From DATFKA01 sp042095835 (GTDB taxonomy: Bacteria; Bacteroidota; Bacteroidia; Chitinophagales; Saprospiraceae): 64,000 bases of DNA. The notes below the pieces were generated by a model. That model saw only the letters and a program-made list of their open reading frames with translations. It ran no database searches and was not told the DNA's origin. Where the stretch lies: contig JBELML010000015.1 in the NCBI GenBank assembly GCA_042095835.1, positions 13,631-77,630 of the forward strand. The letters are read 5' to 3'. Shown in pieces: positions 16,489 to 25,068 of this stretch (the first letter of the stretch is position 1; each line of letters begins with the position of its first letter). The position numbers were made by a program, and so were the translations under genes.

Positions 16489-19400
16489 ATGAAGAAGATT
16501 TTTTACACTCTGCTAGCATGCTTCCTTATAAGTGGAGGTTTGCTTGCCCAACGAACGGTAACCGGTACCGTGACCGACAATAATGGTGAGTCCATCATTG
16601 GAGGTTCTGTATTAGTACAAAATACTACTACTGGTACGGTTACGGAAATTGACGGTACGTACAGCATTGAAGTTCCTGATGGGAATGCTGTATTAGTTTT
16701 TTCTTACACAGGTTACGAGACCCAAGAAATCACAGTCGGCAATCAATCAGTAATTGATGTGACGATGACTGAAGGGGTCGCTCTTGACGAGGTGATTGTA
16801 ACTGGTTATACCACTCAGCGCAAGCGAGATATAACTGGTGCAGTTGCAGTAGTAGGAGTTGATGAAATGAACAAAGTGGTCGCTTCCTCTTTTATTCAAA
16901 AGTTGGATGGTCGTGCTGCTGGTTTAAATGTAACTACAGGTGGTGCTCCTGGCGCCAATTCAACGGTTAGGATTCGAGGTGTTTCGTCCTTCCAGAACAA
17001 TGACCCATTATACGTAATTGATGGGGTACCTGTTCAGGATGGTTCTTTGAATCAATTAAATCCTGCAGATATCGAGTCTGTTCAGGTTTTGAAAGATCCC
17101 TCTACGGCTTCTATCTACGGTGCTCGTGCCAACAATGGCGTAATCATCGTAACTACTAAAAGAGGTCAGGCGGGTAAAGCACGTATTACCTATAGTGGTA
17201 GTGTCGGCGCTGCTTCTCCTGTAAAGGGTATGGATGATTTCCTCATCCAAGATGCTTTGGACTACCATGAGGTAATGAAGCGTAGTTTTGAAAATGCGGG
17301 ACTTCCAGTACCTACCAACATTTATGGTAATGCGAATAGCCCATCTATTCCAAACTATATCTGGCCGAATGATGGTTCTAACCAAACACAGAGCGTGGAT
17401 GAGAGTACTTATTCTAATCCAGACAACTTAATTATGCCTTCTTCTGCTGGGACTAACTGGTGGGATGAGGTATTCCGCACTGCAATGATTCAAGATCACA
17501 ACTTGAGTGTATCTGGTGGTAACGAGAATGCATTATTCAACATTACTGCGGGTTATCTTGATCAAGAGGGTACAGTTATTGAAACTTTCTTCGAGCGTTT
17601 CTCTCTTCGTGCGAACTCTGAATTCAAAGTTGGTAAATTGAGAATTGGTGAAAACATTGCTTTGACAAGAACCAATGAAGTAGATGCTGGCTTCGGTAAT
17701 ACCGCTGAAGGGTCTATTATTGGTAACTTGATCAAGATGCAGCCTGTTATTCCTGTACGTGATGTTGCTGGTTACTATGCTGGTGCTAAAGCGGTAACGC
17801 TAGGTAACGGTACTAACCCAGTACGTATAGCTGAACTGGACAAAGACAATGTTCAGTCTAGAAATCGTGTGCTAGGTAATGTATTCGCGGAGTTTGAATT
17901 CCTTCCTGGTCTTACAGGTAGAACAAGCTTTGGTGTGCAGTATGATGCCAGCACAGATAAGCGTTTCTCTTTCCCTTCTCCGGAAGAGTCTGAGCCAAAC
18001 TTAATCAATGGTTTAGTAGAAAACTATGGTCAGTCTACTACTTGGACTTGGACCAACACTTTGAACTATCAAACGACGATCAATGATGCGCACAACCTGA
18101 ACGTAATTGGTGGTTATGAGTCTATCAGAAGTGAAGGTAACTTTATGCAAGCATCTATCAATGGTTTCGTTACTACAGATATCAATGCTTGGTATATTAG
18201 TTCTGTATTAGCAGATAACGCTACGCGTAGTGTATTCTCTAATGGTGGATTTAGCTCCTTAGTTTCTGTGTTTGGTAAAGTAGATTATAATTACAAAAGC
18301 AAGTACTACTTGAGTGCAACTGTACGTCGCGATGGGTCATCTCGTTTTGGTCCTAACAATCGCTACGGTACCTTCCCAGCATTCTCTGCTGCTTGGCGTT
18401 TGACAGAAGAGGACTTCGCAAGTGGATCTAACTTCTTGACAGACCTTAAGATTAGAGCAGGTTACGGGGTTACTGGTAACCAGTTGATTCCTGACGGTAG
18501 TACCGTAAACCAATTTGGTGGTGGTACAGGTACATCTTTCTATGATATTACTGGATCGAACAGTAGTATTGCTCAAGGTTTCATCCTTACTCGTAGAGGT
18601 AACGAAGACTTGAAGTGGGAGGAGAATATCTCTACAAACATTGGATTTGATGCTCAACTTTGGGGTGGTAAAGTAGAAATCGTATTTGACTGGTTCCAGC
18701 GTACGGTTGATGATTTATTATTTGCTCCACAAGCACCTGCCACAGGTGGTAACGCTGCTCCACCTTTCGTGAATATCGGTAAGATGGAAAACACAGGTTT
18801 TGACTTCTCTATTGGATACCGTGGCAAGATCGGTTCTGAAATCGGCTTTAATGCTGACTTGAACTTTGGTAGATATCAGAATGAAATTGTACGTATTGAC
18901 GGTGCTCAGGACTTCTTCTTTGGAGGATACGGTGGTCGTGGTGGTAACATCGTGATTAACCAATTGAATAACCCAATCGGTACATTCTTTGGATATAAGA
19001 CAAATGGTATCTTCCAAAACGAAGCAGAAGTTGCTGCTCACGCTACACAAGATGGTGCTGCTCCTGGTCGTATCCGTTTTGTTGATGAGAACGGTGATGG
19101 TGCCATTACTGCGGATGACAGAACAATAATCGGTAGCTACCACCCTGATTTCACTGCTGGTTTGAACCTAGCGTTCAACTATAAGAATTGGGATTTGAGT
19201 ATGTTTATGTTTGCCTCTGTAGGTAATGATATCTTCGATATTACTAAAGAGTTTACCATCTTCCGTTTATTCTCTACTAACGTTAGACAAGATCGCTTAA
19301 CTGATTCTTGGACACCAAGTAACACTGGTGCTAGATATCCAGAGATCAATGAGAATGACCAATTCTCTAGTGCTTATTCTGATTTCTACGTAGAAGATGG

Positions 19401-19665
19401 ATCTTACCTAAGAATGAGAAACATTACTTTAGGGTACAACCTACCAGGTTCTTCTTTGGGTAACTCTGGAATTGAGAATTTGAGATTATTCCTTTCAGCA
19501 GATAACTTATTCACGATTTCTGGTTATGATAACATCGATCCAGCGCTTCCAGCGGTAACTCGTAATAGCGGTGGTGTAAACGTTACTGACCAAACACAAG
19601 GTATCGATCGTGGCGTTTATCCGACAAACAGAATCATTACTTTCGGTGTAAATGCAACATTTTAA
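16489..19665 (+). CDS. SusC/RagA-type TonB-dependent outer membrane transporter
   Basis: This is a 1058-residue TonB-dependent porin that imports a nutrient with its SusD partner. It has a signal peptide (MKKIFYTLLACFLISGGLLAQ), then a carboxypeptidase-regulatory-like domain (about 22-95) that begins RTVTGTVTDNNGE. The segment DEVIVTGYTTQRKRDITGAV (about 103-122) is the usual SusC junction before the plug, and the plug motifs RIRGVSSFQNNDPLYVIDG and KDPSTASIYGARANNGVI are present. The rest is the 22-strand barrel ending in an aromatic residue (NATF). Codons such as GGT, AAC and TTC are used more than in neighbouring genes, which suggests strong expression. ATG start at 16489. Confidence 0.96.
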   Translation: MKKIFYTLLACFLISGGLLAQRTVTGTVTDNNGESIIGGSVLVQNTTTGTVTEIDGTYSIEVPDGNAVLVFSYTGYETQEITVGNQSVIDVTMTEGVALDEVIVTGYTTQRKRDITGAVAVVGVDEMNKVVASSFIQKLDGRAAGLNVTTGGAPGANSTVRIRGVSSFQNNDPLYVIDGVPVQDGSLNQLNPADIESVQVLKDPSTASIYGARANNGVIIVTTKRGQAGKARITYSGSVGAASPVKGMDDFLIQDALDYHEVMKRSFENAGLPVPTNIYGNANSPSIPNYIWPNDGSNQTQSVDESTYSNPDNLIMPSSAGTNWWDEVFRTAMIQDHNLSVSGGNENALFNITAGYLDQEGTVIETFFERFSLRANSEFKVGKLRIGENIALTRTNEVDAGFGNTAEGSIIGNLIKMQPVIPVRDVAGYYAGAKAVTLGNGTNPVRIAELDKDNVQSRNRVLGNVFAEFEFLPGLTGRTSFGVQYDASTDKRFSFPSPEESEPNLINGLVENYGQSTTWTWTNTLNYQTTINDAHNLNVIGGYESIRSEGNFMQASINGFVTTDINAWYISSVLADNATRSVFSNGGFSSLVSVFGKVDYNYKSKYYLSATVRRDGSSRFGPNNRYGTFPAFSAAWRLTEEDFASGSNFLTDLKIRAGYGVTGNQLIPDGSTVNQFGGGTGTSFYDITGSNSSIAQGFILTRRGNEDLKWEENISTNIGFDAQLWGGKVEIVFDWFQRTVDDLLFAPQAPATGGNAAPPFVNIGKMENTGFDFSIGYRGKIGSEIGFNADLNFGRYQNEIVRIDGAQDFFFGGYGGRGGNIVINQLNNPIGTFFGYKTNGIFQNEAEVAAHATQDGAAPGRIRFVDENGDGAITADDRTIIGSYHPDFTAGLNLAFNYKNWDLSMFMFASVGNDIFDITKEFTIFRLFSTNVRQDRLTDSWTPSNTGARYPEINENDQFSSAYSDFYVEDGSYLRMRNITLGYNLPGSSLGNSGIENLRLFLSADNLFTISGYDNIDPALPAVTRNSGGVNVTDQTQGIDRGVYPTNRIITFGVNATF

Positions 19666-19741
19666 GAATTTGACACTGGGATTGCCAAAATAAAATGCCG
19701 CAATCCCGTTTAATTCCTAAATTTGAATAAAATTTTAAAAA

Positions 19742-21445
19742 ATGAAATTGATAAAATATTCCAAATCAATGCTCGCGATGGGTCTATCTGTCGTGGTCTT
19801 ACTCTTCGCTTGTAGTGAAGACTTTTTGGATGCTCCACCACAAGGTGCCTTAGATTCTGGTACTTTGGCGAATGAATTCGGGGTGGAGGCATCGCTAATC
19901 GCTGCTTACTCTCTACTCGATGGTTATGGCCAGTTTGGTGGATGGGGAGCTGCTGGATCGAACTGGATTTTCGGTTCTGTTGCTTCTGATGATGCTTATA
20001 AAGGATCAGAGCCTGGGGATCAGCAGCCTACTACTGATGTAGAGTTGTACCAATGGTCAACTGGTGGTGCTGATGGTTATTTAAATGATAAGTGGCGCGT
20101 AGTTTACGAAGGGGTCACCCGTGCTAATGCCGCTATCACACTACTTAATTCTATCGAGGGTATATCGGCAGATGTTGCAGCTAGAGTTAGAGGTGAGGCA
20201 CTTTTCTTAAGAGCTCATTACCACTTCGAAGGTTGGAAATACTGGGGAAATATCCCTTATTACACAGAAGCTGATTTAGACTTCAGAAAAGCCAATGGTA
20301 CGGATCCTATTCCTTCAATTATTGCTGATCTTCAAGAAGCTATCAATAATCTACCAACTTCTCAATCAGATGTTGGTCGCGTGACTCAGTGGACTGCCAA
20401 AGCCTACTTAGGTCGTGTACAAGTGTACTCTGGCGATTACGCATCTGGACGTGCTACGCTTTCTGATGTAGTGAACAATGGTCCTTATGCCTTGAGAGAT
20501 TGTTTCCATGATGTATTCTCTGCTGCTGAGGAAAATGGTACTGAAACGGTATTAGCTTACCAAGCGTCTACCAACGATGGTGATCCAGGAGGTGAAAATG
20601 CTAACCGTAATGATCGCTTGAATTTCCCTCACTCTGGTTCTCCATTTGGTTGCTGTGGTTTCCACCAACCATCTCAGAACCTAGTAAATGCATTTAAAGT
20701 TGATGGCGATGGGCTTCCTTTATTAGATGGTTCTTTCAATGATTCAGAACTTACTTCTGCCGATGCTGTTGATCCACGTTTAGACTGGACAGTAGGTCGT
20801 GACGATGTACCTTTCCTAGATTGGGGATTACACGCTCCAGGTTGGATTCGTGCACGTGAATGGGCTGGTCCTTTCTCTCCTAAGAAGAATATCTATGAGC
20901 AAGCTTCTGGTGCTCGTTCTTCAGTAGGTTGGAACAATGCACACTTGCATAGTATGAACATGCACATCTATCGTTATGCTGAGGTAATGCTATTATTAGC
21001 TGAAGCTGAGGTAGAGGCTGGTTCTTTAGAGGTAGCTAGAGGTTTAGTGAACCAAATTAGAACTCGTGCAGGTGCTTGTGCTCAAGGTCCTGATGGTGTT
21101 GCAGTAGAGGTGCCTATTGATGATCCAGGTATCACTTGGGCTACTTATAGCGTAGGAACTTATGATGCTGCTTGGACAGATCAGGCAGTGGCTAGAGATG
21201 CTGTAAGAATGGAAAATCGTTTAGAGTTGGCTATGGAAGGTCACCGTTTCTTCAATCTTAGAAGATGGGGGATTGCAGCTGATGTACTAAACGACTACAT
21301 CGCAGTAGAGCAAACCAGACGTAACTACTTGACTGCATCGAATACTTTCGAAGGCCGTCATAGCTTATACCCACTTCCAACTGTACAAATCGAATTGAGT
21401 ACAGTAGATGGCGAGGGACGTCTAGTACAAAATCCAGGTTGGTAA
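19742..21445 (+). CDS. SusD/RagB-family nutrient-binding lipoprotein
   Basis: This is the surface lid of the SusC transporter. A lipobox LLFAC (C24) gives a lipoprotein; residues SEDFLDAPPQG after it are typical of SusD proteins. The family's helical TPR-like segments are visible (RVRGEALFLRAHYHFEGWKYWG, TAKAYLGRVQVYSGDYASGRATL), as are the C-terminal signatures RYAEVMLLLAEAEVEAG, RMENRLELAMEGHRFFNLRRWG and RHSLYPLPTVQIELS. Length 567 is normal. It lies 76 nt after susC with the same codon bias. The ligand cannot be predicted. A clear terminator follows at 21495-21525. Confidence 0.96.
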   Translation: MKLIKYSKSMLAMGLSVVVLLFACSEDFLDAPPQGALDSGTLANEFGVEASLIAAYSLLDGYGQFGGWGAAGSNWIFGSVASDDAYKGSEPGDQQPTTDVELYQWSTGGADGYLNDKWRVVYEGVTRANAAITLLNSIEGISADVAARVRGEALFLRAHYHFEGWKYWGNIPYYTEADLDFRKANGTDPIPSIIADLQEAINNLPTSQSDVGRVTQWTAKAYLGRVQVYSGDYASGRATLSDVVNNGPYALRDCFHDVFSAAEENGTETVLAYQASTNDGDPGGENANRNDRLNFPHSGSPFGCCGFHQPSQNLVNAFKVDGDGLPLLDGSFNDSELTSADAVDPRLDWTVGRDDVPFLDWGLHAPGWIRAREWAGPFSPKKNIYEQASGARSSVGWNNAHLHSMNMHIYRYAEVMLLLAEAEVEAGSLEVARGLVNQIRTRAGACAQGPDGVAVEVPIDDPGITWATYSVGTYDAAWTDQAVARDAVRMENRLELAMEGHRFFNLRRWGIAADVLNDYIAVEQTRRNYLTASNTFEGRHSLYPLPTVQIELSTVDGEGRLVQNPGW

Positions 21446-21494
21446 TCAACCTTATTTGATTTTGAGCAATGCTCAAAATCATCAATATCAAAAG

Positions 21495-21525
21495 CCCGGA
21501 AAGTAGTAATGCTTTCCGGGTTTTT
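21495..21525 (+). terminator. Intrinsic terminator after susD
   Basis: A perfect 9-bp stem, CCCGGAAAG (21495-21503) with CTTTCCGGG (21512-21520), has an 8-nt loop and is followed by TTTTT. It suggests that the ASPIC genes downstream use their own promoter. Confidence 0.92.
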
Positions 21526-21534
21526 ATATATGTT

Positions 21535-21694
21535 GAAGTGATTTGAAAGCTCCTTTCTTTGCTGTGAAAATGCCTTTGGATCAAACTCTACGTTGGTAAA
21601 AGCCTCATTATGCGCTGCATAATTTCATTTTTACCGCCTTGATTTTAATCCAAATCTATATTTCTCGCTAAAGCAGGAGCCATCAAATCACTTC
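21535..21694. other. Nested ~160-nt inverted-repeat structure (candidate ncRNA or miniature element)
   Basis: Six helices nest in register. GAAGTGATTTGA (21535-21546) pairs with 21683-21694; GCTCCT (21549-21554) with 21675-21680; CTTTGC (21557-21562) with 21667-21673, with one bulge. TTTGGAT (21575-21581) pairs with 21648-21654; GGTAAAA (21595-21601) with 21629-21635; ATTATGC (21607-21613) with GCATAAT (21617-21623) around a GCT loop. That gives about 45 pairs. It lies between the susD terminator and the promoter of the next gene, and no coding frame explains it. Confidence 0.75.
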
Positions 21695-21750
21695 ATTAGA
21701 TTTTTTATACAAACTTTAATTTTAGCGAAAATACCTACCCAGATTAATCC

Positions 21751-21758
21751 TATATTTG
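21751..21758 (+). promoter_or_regulatory. Candidate -7 promoter element for the first ASPIC gene
   Basis: TATATTTG matches the Bacteroidota TAnnTTTG consensus. It lies 18 nt before the ATG at 21777, leaving a leader of about a dozen nt. I see no clear TTTG at the -33 position. Confidence 0.4.
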
Positions 21759-21776
21759 ATTAATTAGAGCTGAAAA

Positions 21777-24700
21777 ATGAAAAAACTACTTTATCTATTC
21801 CTGACCTCACTATTGATGTGGACTTGCCAGAAAGAAGTACCGCTTTCTTCGGATACTTTATTTACCCAAATACCCGCTTCTAAAAGTGGAATTGATTTTA
21901 CCAATCAGGTAGAAGATAAAGAGGATTTTAATATCCTCAATTATCGGAACTTTTATAACGGAGGTGGGGTCGCAATTGGCGATATTAATAATGACCAATT
22001 ACCAGATATCTATTTTACGGCCAATATGGAGGCCAATCGCTTATACCTCAATAAAGGGGGCTTCCAGTTTGAAGACATTACCGAAGTGGCAGGTGTCGCT
22101 GGTACCAAAGCCTGGAGTACAGGGGTGACTATGGTAGATATCAATGCTGATGGCTTGCTAGATATTTACGTCTGCAACTCTGGAGATATCAAAGGAGATA
22201 ATAAAGAGAATGAATTATTCATCAACCAAGGGAATAACACCTTCGTTGAAGAAGCTGCTAAATGGGGCCTTAATAATCAAGGCTTTTCTACTCATGCTTC
22301 CTTTTTCGATTATGATAGAGATGGTGATTTAGACTGTTATCTACTGAATAACAGTTTCAGAAGCCCAGATCGTATCGAGTTTTATGGCAAAAAAAGAGAT
22401 GAAGTGCACGCAGAAGGAGGAGACAAGCTCCTGAGAAATGAAGGAGATCGATTCGTAGATGTAACCCAAGAAGCAGGTATTTATACTAGTGATATCGGCT
22501 TTGGTTTAGGGGTGTCGATCAGCGATATTAATGGGGATATGTGGCCAGATGTTTACGTCAGTAATGATTTTTGGGAGCGCGATTATCTCTATATTAATCA
22601 AGGGAATGGTACCTTCTCCGAAGAATTAAGTGACCGTACAGACATTTGCTCTCTATCTAGTATGGGAGCAGATATTGCAGATTTGAATAACGATGGTGCC
22701 CCAGAGGTCATCACTACGGATATGCTCCCACCAGATAACAAGCGTATCAAAACGATGACGCAATTCAGCCCTTTTTATCTACAAAACTTTAAGGCAGAAG
22801 CTACCTATCACCACCAGATTTTACAGAATTGTCTCCATTTGAATGATGGCACAGGGCACTTTCAAGAGATGGCCAACTTTGCTGGAACAGCTGCCTCAGA
22901 TTGGTCCTGGGGAGCTTTGTCCTTCGATTTTGATAACAATGGCTTAAAAGACATTTTTATCAGTAATGGTATCATCAAAGATTTAACCGATTTCGATTTT
23001 GTTGACTTTATCATGGATAAAGAAGCCGTCAGGAAAACAGTGGAAGAGACCAAAAGAGCAGATTTTAGAGACTTTCTACCAGCTATGCCTTCTACCAAAA
23101 TTGAGAATGCTGCATTTGTCAACAATGGCGATTTGACCTTTACCAATCTATCAACTTCGCTTGGTTTGGCTACGCCCTCTTTTAGTAATGGAGCCGCTTA
23201 TGGCGACCTCGACGATGATGGAGATTTAGACCTCGTGGTCAATAACAATAACATGGAGGCCTTCCTCTACAGAAATAATAGTGATCAGCAATATTTGAAA
23301 ATAGAACTGCAGGGCCCTCCTACAAATCCATTGGGGGTAGGCGCTAAGGTGCAAATCAAAAGTGGAAACCGTATCCAAGAGTTACAGCATTTTCCAACTA
23401 GAGGTTTTGAAAGCTCCTGTGAGCCAGGTTTGATATTTGGTTTAGGAGAAACTACTGAGGTAGATGAGTTGACGGTCATTTGGCCGGATTTAAGTACGCA
23501 GCGGTGGACAAAAGTAGGCTCCCAGCAAAAGATTCTTGCCAAATACGCGGAAGCGAAGGAAAAATACCAAGTTCAAAGTAATACTTCAAAAACCCTGTTT
23601 GCTGATCTTAGTAACAATCTTTTCATCGGGAACACCAAGCACCAAGAGAATCGTTTCAATGATTTTGATCAGGAACGGCTATTACCAAAGTTACTATCTA
23701 CCGAAGGCCCCAAAATTGTAAAAGGTAACATCAACCAGGATAATTTAGAAGATTTTGTGGTGCTTGGAGCCTCTGGTGACGAGGATAAGGTATTCATACA
23801 GCAAGCTAATGGGACTTTTCGCAGGATGCCTCAAAGTGCCATTGCGAAAGATAAAGATGCAGAAAGTAGCTGCGGTATCTTATACGATGTTGATGCAGAT
23901 GGTGACCAAGATTTAATTATTGGTATTGGAGGGAATGAATACGGAAAAGGCTTTCAATCCTTTAGTAATCGAATGTATATCAATGATGGTCGAGGTCAAT
24001 TTAGTCGTGGATTAGAGCAAATACCGCCCATTATCGGGTTTGTTTCCTGTATGGAGAAAAATGATATCAACGCAGACGGGAGAGATGATTTATTTATTGG
24101 AGGAAGAGCGGTTCCTGGTAATTATGGATTGAATCCTAGGTCTTTTGTTTTAGAGAAATTACCCTTCGATTGGGCAGATATCACCAATGAGGAATCAGGT
24201 AATCTAGGCATGGTCACCGATGCTAAATGGGTGGACTTTGCCAATGATGAGCAGTCAGAGTTGGTTGTAGTAGGAGAGTGGTTGCCGATTGTCTTTCTCA
24301 AGAAAGTAGATAAAGAGCTCAAAGTCGTAGAAACCATCCCCAATAGTAGCGGCTGGTGGAATACCGTCGAAGCTGCTGACTTGAATGGAGATGGCCGACA
24401 AGACTTAATTCTAGGTAACTGGGGCGATAATTCTAAGCTCAAGGCCAAACCTACGCAGCCTTTAAACCTGTACATCAATGATTTCGATCAAAATAAAAAA
24501 TCGGATATCGTGATGACATGGTATCCTCCAGGAGAGACAAAAGCCTTTCCATTTGCGAGTAAAATGGATATGACCGCCCAAATGCCGGGCCTCAAAAAGA
24601 AATTTCTGAAATATAGTGATTATGCAGAGGCTAGCTATGAAGATATGTTCCCAGAGGCCGATCGCGCACGCTCACTGAAAAAAGAAGCTCAATACCTCAA

Positions 24701-25064
24701 AAGTGCCATTCTGTGGAATGAGGAAGATGGATTTCGACTAGAGGCATTACCTTGGCAAGCTCAATTGTCCCCAATCTATAGCATTGTTGCAGAAGATTTA
24801 GACGGTGATGAAAAAGTCGACCTTTTCTTAGGAGGCAATTTCTATGGACTTAAACCAGAAATAGGTCGTTTAGATGGAAATCACGGCACCTTTCTCAAAG
24901 GAGATGGAAAAGGTAATTTCACCTACCTTTCACCCGAAGAATCAGGACTGAAAATAAAAGGAGAAGTGAGAGATGCCACGACGATTAATACCCGAAATGG
25001 AAAGGTTTTGATCGTTGCCAGAAATAATGAAACTTTACTAGCATATAAGCTACAAACTCAATAA
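21777..25064 (+). CDS. FG-GAP/VCBS repeat lipoprotein with ASPIC/UnbV domain (CRTAC1 family), copy 1
   Basis: This is a 1095-residue exported lipoprotein (lipobox WTC, C17). It has repeated calcium-binding FG-GAP blades, each with a DINNDQLPDIYF or DLNNDGAPEVIT type loop, forming at least one beta-propeller over about 50-460. An ASPIC/UnbV domain follows at about 500-590, with GVGAKVQIKSG and GFESSCEPGLIFGLG. A second set of FG-GAP repeats runs to the C terminus (DVDADGDQDLIIGIGG, DLNGDGRQDLILGNWG). In Bacteroidota such genes often follow SusC/SusD pairs, but their role is not established; surface binding is an inference. Independent transcription is suggested by the terminator and promoter upstream. 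Confidence 0.92.
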   Translation: MKKLLYLFLTSLLMWTCQKEVPLSSDTLFTQIPASKSGIDFTNQVEDKEDFNILNYRNFYNGGGVAIGDINNDQLPDIYFTANMEANRLYLNKGGFQFEDITEVAGVAGTKAWSTGVTMVDINADGLLDIYVCNSGDIKGDNKENELFINQGNNTFVEEAAKWGLNNQGFSTHASFFDYDRDGDLDCYLLNNSFRSPDRIEFYGKKRDEVHAEGGDKLLRNEGDRFVDVTQEAGIYTSDIGFGLGVSISDINGDMWPDVYVSNDFWERDYLYINQGNGTFSEELSDRTDICSLSSMGADIADLNNDGAPEVITTDMLPPDNKRIKTMTQFSPFYLQNFKAEATYHHQILQNCLHLNDGTGHFQEMANFAGTAASDWSWGALSFDFDNNGLKDIFISNGIIKDLTDFDFVDFIMDKEAVRKTVEETKRADFRDFLPAMPSTKIENAAFVNNGDLTFTNLSTSLGLATPSFSNGAAYGDLDDDGDLDLVVNNNNMEAFLYRNNSDQQYLKIELQGPPTNPLGVGAKVQIKSGNRIQELQHFPTRGFESSCEPGLIFGLGETTEVDELTVIWPDLSTQRWTKVGSQQKILAKYAEAKEKYQVQSNTSKTLFADLSNNLFIGNTKHQENRFNDFDQERLLPKLLSTEGPKIVKGNINQDNLEDFVVLGASGDEDKVFIQQANGTFRRMPQSAIAKDKDAESSCGILYDVDADGDQDLIIGIGGNEYGKGFQSFSNRMYINDGRGQFSRGLEQIPPIIGFVSCMEKNDINADGRDDLFIGGRAVPGNYGLNPRSFVLEKLPFDWADITNEESGNLGMVTDAKWVDFANDEQSELVVVGEWLPIVFLKKVDKELKVVETIPNSSGWWNTVEAADLNGDGRQDLILGNWGDNSKLKAKPTQPLNLYINDFDQNKKSDIVMTWYPPGETKAFPFASKMDMTAQMPGLKKKFLKYSDYAEASYEDMFPEADRARSLKKEAQYLKSAILWNEEDGFRLEALPWQAQLSPIYSIVAEDLDGDEKVDLFLGGNFYGLKPEIGRLDGNHGTFLKGDGKGNFTYLSPEESGLKIKGEVRDATTINTRNGKVLIVARNNETLLAYKLQTQ

Positions 25065-25068
25065 AGGT

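Noticed and set aside
17056..19143. Minus-strand open frames of 106-141 codons opposite susC
   Set aside because: The biased codon use of susC leaves the opposite strand open by chance; the peptides are rich in Thr/Ser/Val without domains.
21535..21694. Tandem terminator explanation for the long inverted repeat
   Set aside because: No U tract follows it, and a complete terminator already lies at 21495-21525.
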